Shown: positions 55,265-64,000 of the stretch, piece by piece
Position numbering within the stretch: the stretch's first letter is position 1
Layout of the letters: every line of letters begins with the position of its first letter
From: Heterotrichella gracilis
Taxonomy: Eukaryota; Sar; Xanthophyceae; Tribonematales; Xanthonemataceae
DNA: 64,000 nucleotides
Reading direction: 5' to 3'
NCBI GenBank assembly: GCA_032358255.1
Contig: JAULBX010003221.1
Location: forward strand, 62,001-126,000
Program-made: the position numbers and the translations under genes
The notes under the pieces: model-generated
The model's input: only the letters and a program-made list of their open reading frames with translations
Databases searched by the model: none
What the model was told of the DNA's origin: nothing

Positions 55265-57741
55265 ATGAGCTTTCAGCCTCCTGACTGGGCTTCTCAGCCG
55301 TCCAGAGTTGCAACCCTTGTGGTACGTGGCTATTGATTGGAACCTTTGCGTTTTGCACGAACAAGGCTGGAGGGTGTTGTCGCATCGAGTGGAGATACGA
55401 TGCATGCATGCATATGCTTGCACTCTTGTAGGGTTACGAGGGTTGGCTGAGTTGAACTGAAGAGAGTCGAGGAGCTTGCTTTAACTAACTCAGATTATTA
55501 GTATGCGGCGGGCTGTTGCACCTCGACACCATGCAAAACCCTGTCACCTGCCATGCCATTCATCCCAACTCACATACCCAATGCCCCCTCCTCCTTGCAA
55601 CCCAAACCCTGCACCTAAACGCCAAACCCCCTGCCAGGTGCAAGACGCTACAGGCGGCCAGGTTGAGACCATCCCAGTGGATAGCAAGGCCTGGTACCTG
55701 CTTGGGCGGGACGCCTCAAAGTGCGATGTCGTGACCACGGCCAGTGACAGCTCACGCATCCATGCGGCCCTGGTGCACCACAAGGACGACAAGATCTACC
55801 TCATTGACCTACAGTCGGTGCGCACCATATGCACCATTAGGGTTTAGGGTTTAGGGTTTGGGGCTGCACCACAAGGACGCCAACGGCTACCTCTTAGACC
55901 TCCAGTCGGTGCGCACAATAAGCAGCCTAAAGCACAACATGTAGGATGAATACCCTAAACCCTCAAACCTTAAACCCCGCATGTTGAGATAAGACCTACC
56001 GCATAGACCTCCAGTCGGTGCGGAACATGTGCACTATGCCACCATACTCGACCATACACCCATACAGCGACAGCTTCCGCACTGCTTAGCCTTGGGTAAT
56101 GTCTTGCCTCATGTATCCCCAGCTGACCATTCACATATCCCCAGGTGTCCATTCACAACATGTTTTGTCCCCGTGCAGACCCACGGCACCTTTGTCAACG
56201 ACACCCGCCTGGCGCCACACAAGCCCACCCAGGTGACCAAGGGGGATGTCATATACTGTGGGGCGCCCGACCGAACCTTCACACTCAACTGCGAGACCTC
56301 GGGTGGGTACTCCGGGCAGCAATGCCCTGGTCTGGCATAGGGGATGGATTGCCGATGGCGTGGTTGATGTGGCAAGCCTTTAAAAGCATCTCTGCACTAT
56401 GGCGATCTGCCTGTCTGATCACATCAATGATCACAAACACCACTGGATGTGGGCCTATGGCAAACAGTTGCTGCGGGGCAATGACCCATCATTTGTTGTG
56501 CTGTTCTGTAGTACGGCATGTCTTGGAGCGCATTCAAGCAGCAGACGTAGTCTGTTGCTGGGAGACGGATTACATGAGCTGACATTGGCATTTGCTGCAT
56601 GGATGTACATGCGTCTTTGCGTGGCTGCAAGAGAGTTGCAATTGCGCTCGTCAAATTCTTAAGTTTTAAGACGACCATGCGTGCACCGCAGGGGTGAAAC
56701 GGCGGTCAGACCACGAGGGCACGGCGCTGGATAAGTGGCCCAAGGGGACTGTAACAGCGTCACACCTACTGGTGAAACACAAGGGGTCGCGGCGGCCGTC
56801 TTCATGGAAGGAGAGTGTGGTGACGCGCACGCAGGTGAGCACGCCTTTGACAAAAAACTTTATAACCCTATAACCAGCAGTAGGCGCCACACTAGAAGTG
56901 ATACACCCACATGCAGGCAAAGTAATTTGTAACTTTTTTACCGTGCACATGCTAACACCCAGGGCATGTAGGTGTTCATGCTTAAAAGGAGCGGGCATAA
57001 CCAAAGCGCAAAACACCCATTTGTGTGTCTAATTATCAAATAAATGGAGTTCAATGTAGTTTGAACGTAATGACCGGGGATCAAATGCAGACCATATTTC
57101 TGTTATTAAGCAAGACTCTCCCCAACCCTCGTTGAATTATTGATCAAGGATGTTTTGATGCTCATAGTCCTCATCTCTACCCTGCGTGGCCCTCAGGAGG
57201 AGGCGCTTGAGATGATCGTGCGCTTCAGGGAGCAGATCGCGTCGGGCCAGGTGGACTTTGCAACCCTTGCGGCACAGGTTAGTGGGCGTGACTTGCATGC
57301 ATGCATATGGTGCTGCTGCATCAATGTCAAGCTGATACATGCATGCATCCTATTGTGCATGTGACCCTCTGTAGCAGTGATTGTCGTAGTGGGGAATTTA
57401 ACCCCGCGGGGAATTTAACCCCTGCAGGATGTAGCCAACATCTGCATCACGTGGGGTGGACAACCATGCGCATCAGGTGGCTTGGGCAACAATTTGCACC
57501 ATGTGGTCTGGCAAGCATTTGTCCAGGCCATGATTTGCCGAGAGGTTTTCTCACCTGTGTGTTATGCATTACGCAGGAAAGCCACTGCAGCAGCGCGCGA
57601 CGTGGTGGGGACCTCGGGGAATTTGGCCCCGGCAAGATGCAGCCGGTATTTGAGCAGGCTGCATTTGCGCTGGCAGTGGGGGAGATGAGCGGCCCCGTGT
57701 TTTCAGACTCAGGGGTGCATATTATATTGAGAACAGCCTAG
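55265..57741 (+). CDS. FHA domain fused to Pin1-type parvulin prolyl isomerase
   Basis: Six exons (55265-55321, 55638-55817, 56179-56302, 56692-56834, 57197-57277, 57577-57741) give 249 aa, all phases matching. Residues about 15-118 are an FHA phosphothreonine-binding domain: YLLGRD (Gly-Arg near 42), SSRIHA (57-62) and THGTFVND (80-87), with a typical last strand. Residues 138-249 are a parvulin isomerase close to Pin1: catalytic-site His145 (ASHLLVKH), Cys199 (SHCSSA), Ser241 and His243 (DSGVHII). The phosphate-binding basic residues are kept ([12 protein letters not shown]), so pSer/pThr-Pro bonds are the expected substrate. Human Pin1 uses a WW domain where this protein has FHA, and plant Pin1 has neither. 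The protein probably docks on pThr sites and isomerises nearby pSer/Thr-Pro. No targeting signal. Exon-edge copies are in introns 2 and 5. Confidence 0.92.
55833..56032 (+). repeat. Two copies of the FHA exon 2 end with TTTAGGG and CCCTAAA tracts
   Basis: Directly after attagggtttagggtttagggtttggg comes gctgcaccacaaggacgcc, aacggctacctcttagacct, ccagtcg|gtgcgc (55862-55917), a copy of 55768-55822. A shorter copy (taccgcatagacctccagtc, g|gtgcgg) is at 55995-56022, after accctaaaccctcaaacc. Both copied donors survive. Confidence 0.92.
57385..57445 (+). repeat. Decayed copies of part of parvulin last exon
   Basis: ggggaatttaaccccgcg, then ggggaatttaacccctgcag, gatgtagccaacatctg follows ggggaatttggccccggc, aagatgcagccggtatttg (57615-57652). 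The first half is repeated twice. Confidence 0.65.
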
Positions 57742-58847
57742 AGGCGCGATGCGGCGCATGGAGAGTAGGTAGAACCTATCTGATGCGATGCTCGTGCTGC
57801 ACTTAAACATGGCGTCCGTTCAGCCTTAGGAGATTTACAGATTGAAAGCACATCGAGCTGAAGCTGGCATCGTAGCTATATGACAGTGTGCACACACACC
57901 ATGAGGCAAGGACCACATTGCTTTCTTTCATTTCAGACTGATCATCAACCTGCCAGCATGCTGCACAATGTGGAAAACTGTGGCACAGCAGGTTGGAAGG
58001 TGCTAGGGCTCTGTTTGAACCATGCAGGTGTGCATTCTGGTGCCGTTTGTGGTCCTATGGGTGGAACTGCAGCAATGCAGGGGCATTTTTCAACTTTTAA
58101 CCTATCATAGTTTCACTGCTGTGCATCACGTCCTTTCTCCTTGAACATTTGCAATCCTAAGCCATTTGTAGCTGTCACACAGTATGGTATTACCTGCATA
58201 GAAGCATCATAGTGGCGGGACGCGTTAGGACTGGCCCATCCTAATACTGTAACACAACAGAAAGCATGCTTTGCAATCGGCACGTGTGGACCGCTGAAGT
58301 TGATATGTGATATTCAGAGGGCGGTACCCTGGGCTGAACCGCTCTGTGTGTATGTTGCTACCAAAGCTGCACTGAGGTCCTCCGTCCGACGCACTGCAGT
58401 ACATATAGTTAGTCTTAAGTACAATACGGTTTACAAGATAACGCCTACAGGGTCATGGCCGGTCACTAGGGTCCACACCAGGGTCCACACAGTGTGGACA
58501 ATACCAGTGCCACAATATCAGTGACTGGTCCACTTGATTGTTTTCGTGTTATTGTTTTTTAATATTCCTGCTGGCACCAAGAAATCCTGGGGAAAACGCC
58601 CCGCAGGGTGTCAACCAGCGATAGATACAATCTAACACGGCCTCGTCTGCCTCATAGAGTTTCTTTTCAAGCCTGTTGTTGTGCACGCTGTTGCTGGACG
58701 ACCTTCTGCTTTGCACTGCGTTGAACGCCAGCTGCAAACATCGTGCGTACCACTTCTTGGCTGTGGTACTAAGACGCTATCGATTAACCTTCAAACTAGA
58801 CTTCGCTACCAGGCTTTTTGGATTCTACGAGGTCAAGGGACTCACGG
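57742..58847. other. Intergenic between two plus-strand genes
   Basis: No gene is recognised. A short direct repeat (agggtccacacc, 58468 and 58480) is present. The 5' region of the next gene lies at the end. Confidence 0.4.
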
Positions 58848-61800
58848 ATGGTTGACAGAGCCTTGTGGCAAGAAAGAGCGTGGATGATGTGTATCAACAT
58901 CTGTATTTTACAGTGTCTGGTCATACTGGGACTCCTGTATGCAAACTTCGGGAGCACAAACCACGAGTACGATACTCCGCAGTTGACGTCTTGCGGTGAG
59001 TTCGCTTTGTCTTCGAGCCATGTGCATGCATTAGATAGTCGGATAGATTTTGTTGAAATGCATGCATGCGGGTCAACTTGCAAGTGTTCCTAGTGCTTAC
59101 TTGAACCACAGTGTACAAGGTGGTGGTAACAGGATAACTAAAAGGTATGCCGGACAACATTACATTTGCTTCCAGCTGATCTGTAGTTGTGCTTGGTCCA
59201 AAGTCAAGCTTGCAAGCTGTTCAAGGCAACACAGCTTTCAATTGAGTCCCTGGTGGCACCTGCTCTGTCACTATTCACAGTCCCTCCGACAACTTCTTTT
59301 TTGTGTTCTTCAATTGAAGGGATTGGGCCGAATGTTGTGAAGCATGTTTCACAGTCGTCCACCCTTGGCAAGAACTCTTCGGCTACACTTGCCATTGACG
59401 AGGCCTGCAGCACCTGCTCAAGCACCGAAACAGAAGACGGGCAGCTGTGGCACCTGGACTTTCTGGAAAGTCTACACTGCCATCAATTGTGTAGTTTTAG
59501 CAGTGCTAGCCCTGGGTTTCCGGAGTGTTCTTGCACGCAGTACTAGTGTGTCCAACTGGCTTTAGTTCACTGCAAAGCACGATGAGACTGAGACTTCAAT
59601 GCCCATTCTATCTTTCTATTCTTTCAGTTGCAGTCACAATGTCTGCCGCAATGGTGTAGCCTGGTGAACAAGTGTTTGTAGGGTGTAGGCCTGAGGTGTT
59701 GAATGTGTTTCTTTGTCACACACAGGAACCACGGAACATTCGAGGAGTGTCCATCATCAGCGGCGGTTTGACTGGAGCCACCATTCTGGTGCCCCGCTCA
59801 CCCACGCACCCAGACCTTACTAGTGTGCAGGCAAGTAGCAAGTACAGACTAGCCACTCTGGAGAGAGCAGCTACTCTGGAACCATGCTGGTTTAGGGTTT
59901 AGGGTTTTCTTACACTTAAAGTCTTGCAAGTCACAGTTTGGAGCGAGTGCTAAGACATACTTTGCTTGACCACACTGTACTAAGGTACCAACTTACTGTA
60001 CTGAGCACTAATCAAAGCCGCTTGCACCAGACTGTGCACGTTTTCCATCAATAACCCCAGGCAAATAATCCTGTGTCCCTCGACGTATATGTTTTGCTCC
60101 ACGCAGGGCGTGACCATCCCGCATGGCGCATCATCCTACGTGGGCCTGGAAGCCGAGGGCGCGCAGGGCATCACCATCCTGGCGCCCTCAGGGGGCGTCT
60201 CCATATGTGACTTGAGGCTGGACCTGGTTTCGCCAATTACCTGGGGGGGCCAGGTGTTGTCTGGGGCTGGCACTACGGAGGGACATGCCCTGCGGGCCCT
60301 GCGGCAGGTGTCGCCAGGTGGTTTTGGTGGTTTCAGAGTCACACACACTGAACACATGGGGAGCGCAGATGGCACCATGGGTGCTGGTGAAGCATGCCCA
60401 GCAGGCCATGCGTCGGCAGTTACAGGCAGAGTCTGCGTGGTGTCCGGAGTCAAACAATCTGACAGTATGGCAGCCGATGCTGCTGTAGCTTGGCCTGCAG
60501 GTTTCCGACTTGTCAAGGCTTTTTCAGGCAAGTGGAAATCCTGAATCGTGAACCCTGAACAGGTTGTGGACAGCATGACAAGCAATCTGGCAAACCCTAA
60601 ACCTGAACCCTAAAATGCCTGATGCCTTGCCCAGACAGGCCACATAGGCACAACCCCCAGTTGACCAATCCATGAACTGTCAAAAACCTAAACCCTCAAC
60701 CCTCAACTGCCTGGTCCCCTCCCACTGATGGGCCACACGTGCTACTCGTGCCCACTTTCTCCAGGCAGGGTCTCGGGAGCCAGGCGATCCCGGAGGCTGT
60801 TGTCAGAGCCCACCTTTGGACCCTACGGGGATGCAGGCGGCAATGCCAATCCCGGGGGATACTGGACCTGGCCCCCAGCAGGCAGCAACAGGTCCCCGCC
60901 ATCTGTCAGCGTACCACCAGCACCACCGGCACTAGCACCTGCCTTGCCAGTGTGGGTGCGCACGCGGTGCCGGTTGGAAGCAGGTGAGTCTCCCACTTAA
61001 TGGTGATTGCTGCATGCCATGCCATGCCATGGAAGTGAGTACTTCACGATTGAAGCATGCGCATGCGCTCCATAGGTGAAGCATATTTCTACCCAATATT
61101 GGGATCATAATTTCTATATCAATGATATTGATGACTTTATTTTTTGCAACAAATTTATGATTGAGACTCATTTTCTCTTCAATTATGCACGTGTTCCCGC
61201 AGATGACCCAGTAATCCTCTCGCACCTGACTACTGGCACGCTCAGCCGCAGTCTCGAGGAGCAGTTTGCAGAGGCGGCGCAGGTAGGAATTGGCACATGA
61301 GTTTGTGATACTTATGATTCTGCAAAATGGCTGAAAACAGCTGGGTTGCCAAAATAGGTTTGTGAAACTGTTCCAACCCCACTTATTTTATGTTACCAAA
61401 CCCAAGAAGGTATTCCTACCCTATCATCATCGGTGCATGCAATGGTAAGAGGATTCCAGGAGGGACAAGATTAAATGGAAGGATACTCAGTGGCAGATAA
61501 CAAAACCCTAATCAAGCCCTTAATTTCCATGGGTTTGGAGATACTCTATAACACATTGTCAATTAATGTTTGAGGACGGGTCATAACGGGTCAACTTTGA
61601 ACATTGCGAATGTTGGACGCAGGTGGACATTCACTCCGTCATGCTGGCGTACGTCTTTGACAACCGGCCGCGCGACGAGGCCCTGGCTGCGGCACAGCTC
61701 CTGGCCCTGGACCACAGCCACCTGCACACACGCCGCGTTCTGGGGCAGATACATGCGACCAGCGGCGCAGGCAACGTGACCATTGCTGTGGACATCCTGG

Positions 61801-63044
61801 CGCCTGACGGTGGTGCGGGGGCCAAGGCTGCGCTGCGCGGCGCTGTGCAGGGGGGTGACCTTCCTCTGGCCCTTTCACTGCTCATGAAGCTGAGACTGCT
61901 GGAGGACAGCTTCTTGGTGGATGGAGAGGTGTGTGCAAGCTGCAGCCTCTTGTGGCTGCAGCCAGCTGGATCCCAAAACCCTAAACTCTAAACCCTAATT
62001 TAAAACAGTAGAGACTGCCGGTGAATGATGGCAAGCTGAAATGCCATCGCAGCTGGCCATCAGGCTGAGCATGCAAATTGGATAAATATGGCAATGCGAG
62101 GATTGTCTCAGTCATGCAGTGCTGAAATAATACAAAAATGAGGCATGGGATGGCTCTGCTGGTATGCACATTTGCCGACATGATGTAACTTGTTCATTCC
62201 ATGGAGCGTTCAAGCTGCGCCATACTCAAGGCAACTTTAATTCTGATTTCAACCTGCGCGCAGCTCATCCCCTTCACCTTCCCCACCGATCTGTCCTCCC
62301 CAAAACCATTTGCACCGGCACAACCAGTGCCAGTGACTACCAGCCAGGCTCGCGGTGCCACCGACATCATCCCCCTGCCCCTGGTCCCGCCCGGCAACAT
62401 CATGGTCACCGCACATGGCCAGCACCACCAGGGCCAGCTGGCAGTCCTGCTGGGCACGGTGCTGGGGTCGGTGGGGGTGCTCATGGTTGGCGGGATTGTG
62501 TTCCTGGCGGTCCGAGGGAGGTCGTCTCCTTCTACAGGCGATGGGCCGGTGCGTGTGCTTGGTGTGCTGTTCCACCCATCACAGTGTGCATTTGCCCCTT
62601 CCAAACACCACCTGCATCAAGAAATTTTTCTACCGCAATGCACAACGATAGTTTGAGCAATTCACAACCTGAGGCTCGCGACAACTTGTACTAAACCCAA
62701 CATTATTTCTGCTCAATAAGGTACAGGCTCTTAACATACATGGCAGACACTGACTTAAATGGTATGCATCGCAGTACCAGCGATTTGCCTCACCATGGCC
62801 ATCGTGTCCTCCTTCCACTGACACCCGCCACCTACTAGACCCAGCAGCTACCCCTACTCACATTGCTGCGGCAGCAGCTGCGCATATGGTGGCTGGAGGC
62901 GCCTCGTCACAGTATGGCGCAGGTGGTAGGGGTATAAGCTTGCCCTCCACCCCCACTACCTCCCGCATCAGTATGTACATGGGACCCGGTTCATCAGGTG
63001 CCAGCGGCGTCCCAGATTATTCAGATGAGCTGAGCTACGCTTGA
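58848..63044 (+). CDS. Single-pass surface protein with short Gly/Ser-rich tail, family unknown
   Basis: A phase-consistent ten-exon model gives about 597 aa: 58848-58995, 59320-59469, 59628-59653, 59726-59830, 60107-60317, 60765-60983, 61203-61282, 61623-61928, 62264-62548, 62781-63044. Exon 2 end and the 26-nt exon 3 are the weak points; the others are supported by good sites. The N-terminus carries a hydrophobic helix (CINICILQCLVILGLLYANF), a signal peptide or anchor. The outer part has a Cys/Ser segment (EACSTCSSTETEDGQ), a Pro-rich stretch (PPAPPALAPALPVW) and a helical part (LSRSLEEQFAEAAQ). A second TM helix is near 474-498, then about 99 residues of tail with poly-Ala, Gly/Ser and an acidic end (PDYSDELSYA). 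Intron 4 is GC-AG (GTGCAG|gcaagt). I do not recognise the family. It has the same general plan as the receptor-like gene at 15-25 kb. Confidence 0.6.
59889..59908 (+). repeat. TTTAGGG tract directly after the GC-AG donor region of the surface-protein gene
   Basis: ggtttagggtttagggtttt, 60 bp into intron 4, in antisense orientation to the common pattern (TTTAGGG on the sense strand). Confidence 0.9.
60584..60715 (+). repeat. Degenerate CCCTAAA tracts in intron 5 of the surface-protein gene
   Basis: caaaccctaaacctgaaccct (60592) and cctaaaccctcaaccctcaac (60686) lie 75 bp apart in an intron, sense orientation. No clear exon copy between them. Confidence 0.8.
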
Positions 63045-64000
63045 GGCGAGTCAGCGTGATTACTCGAGTGTGGAGCTAAGCTTTGCAGAGTTTCCCAATT
63101 CATATTACAATTACCAAGATATTCATAGAACACAGCAGCTGGAGAATTTGACTCACAAAAACAACCCTTGTTGACTTGACATGACGTGCGGTTCAACAGT
63201 AATCTCATTCACATACAACATTTTTTGACTGGCCATGGCGTGCGCACCATCCGAATTGCGCGTCACCTGTGAAGTTCTTACCTACCGCTCAATGGAGGCT
63301 TTAGTGACTGTTGTCCTGCATTCAAGGGTGATTTTACAGCAGCATTGTGTTGAAGGAGGATGGTCTTGTGTAGGAAAACTTAGCACAGTTGAAGGTGATT
63401 TTGTTTTGTTATCCGCTTTCAGCATTACGAGTGGTTCCTCACTGGAACGCCAAGGCAGTATTGTACACCATACTTGTAAAAATGAAATGGAAAGTAATTT
63501 CCGACGGCTTCATCCTCTGCTAGAAAGATCTCAGGGTTTGCAATATGCTTCAATTAAATAACGATGCAGTTTGCCAGACGGCTGTTTTTACAAGCACACC
63601 AAGGGCGTATGCCTGGGTGTAGGGTGTAGGTAGGGTAGGGAGCTTTTACACAATGGCAATCAGTGGCAATCCCCCTACCACGTGTTGCGCGTCCTTCTCT
63701 GCGGCTGCCTATGTACCTTGGTGGCAAAACTGAGTGTTGTAAGACAGCCGAGTATCCATGTCCACTGGAAATGCTGGGCTGGTGCGGTGGCATCGTGCTG
63801 CAGAGCCCAAGCCCATCCAGTCAACCCTATGATAGGGCGGGCATAGGCCCTCCCGCCATTCCTGGATCGAGATGGCACTTTTGCTTGGCATACTTCACCG
63901 AGCAACACCAGGGGAGGTCGCACTCTGGTAAACGAGGTATCTACTACACTTTCCTCAGCGGTACATCACCAACACATCGCAGCGCAAACAGTCGAAATCC
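63045..64000. other. Window end; no gene supported
   Basis: The first part is the 3' region of the surface-protein gene. An open 108-codon plus frame (63235-63561) lies directly after it and is probably UTR or spacer. A minus-strand stretch (63820-63720) ends in a possible donor before ctacctagg-like sequence, but nothing identifies it as an exon. Confidence 0.4.

Noticed and set aside
29183-57741. Metabolic gene cluster (P450, CCD, transporter, aquaporins)
   Set aside because: Orientation is mixed, and no shared regulation or pathway links fatty-acid, carotenoid, sterol and channel genes; chance proximity is the simpler reading.
59344-59565. Alternative frame with a hydrophobic helix in exon 2 of the surface-protein gene
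   Set aside because: It cannot be joined in phase to exon 1 or to the next exon; the frame with EACSTCSSTETEDG fits exon 1.
63235-63561. Plus-strand 108-codon frame starting ATG
   Set aside because: It directly follows the surface-protein stop, has no hallmark and no exon copies; more likely UTR or spacer.
1-64000. tRNA, rRNA, CRISPR or bacterial operon features
   Set aside because: I looked for tRNA arm patterns, rRNA-like blocks and regular spaced repeats and found none; the regular repeats present are exon-edge copies in introns.

Overview
Eukaryotic nuclear DNA, most likely from a green alga (chlorophyte). The genes have many short exons, mostly GT-AG introns (three GC-AG), GC-rich coding sequence and telomere-like CCCTAAA/TTTAGGG runs (the Arabidopsis-type motif used by many chlorophytes). 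The products include a plastid-type FabZ, plant-like PIP aquaporins, a plant-type TPT/nucleotide-sugar transporter and a carotenoid cleavage dioxygenase. The genus is not determined. A 100-N assembly gap lies at 16739-16838. All exon models were built by hand from frame, splice-site and phase agreement; nine close as complete multi-exon frames with every phase matching, and two more are tentative.

Layout. 0.5-2.7 kb: one internal exon of an unrecognised minus-strand gene and a tentative 56-aa two-exon gene. 3.9-7.3 kb (+): FabZ of plastid fatty-acid synthesis. 7.3-8.7 kb: intergenic DNA with two near-perfect palindromes. 8.8-14.5 kb (-): a secreted Cys-rich protein. 15.1-25.1 kb (-): an 18-exon, about 1326-aa type I membrane protein with signal peptide, IPT/TIG, Calx-beta-like and cadherin-like beta-sandwich regions, a GCC2/GCC3-like Cys-rich block, one TM segment and a short tail. 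25.8-26.7 kb (+): an RNF4-like SUMO-targeted ubiquitin ligase. 29.2-30.8 and 34.1-36.2 kb (+): tandem aquaporin paralogues with changed NPA boxes. 37.9-41.0 kb (-): a TPT-family transporter. 41.9-46.4 kb (+): a CCD8-like carotenoid oxygenase. 47.8-50.1 kb (+): a DUF486/DMT membrane protein with a long added C-terminal tail. 50.6-54.6 kb (-): a CYP7-clan-like cytochrome P450. 55.3-57.7 kb (+): an FHA domain fused to a Pin1-type prolyl isomerase. 58.8-63.0 kb (+): a second single-pass surface protein with a short tail.

The genes do not form one pathway; this looks like ordinary mixed chromosomal content. The most unusual feature is structural. Nearly every multi-exon gene here carries decayed extra copies of its own exon edges (the splice site plus about 30-130 bp of exon) in the adjoining intron or just past the stop codon, very often beside CCCTAAA-type telomere-like tracts. 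At least 25 such copies are visible. The tracts tend to read CCCTAAA on the sense strand of the host gene on both strands. This suggests a recurrent local process, perhaps templated break repair with telomerase activity, that lengthens introns and creates decoy splice sites.
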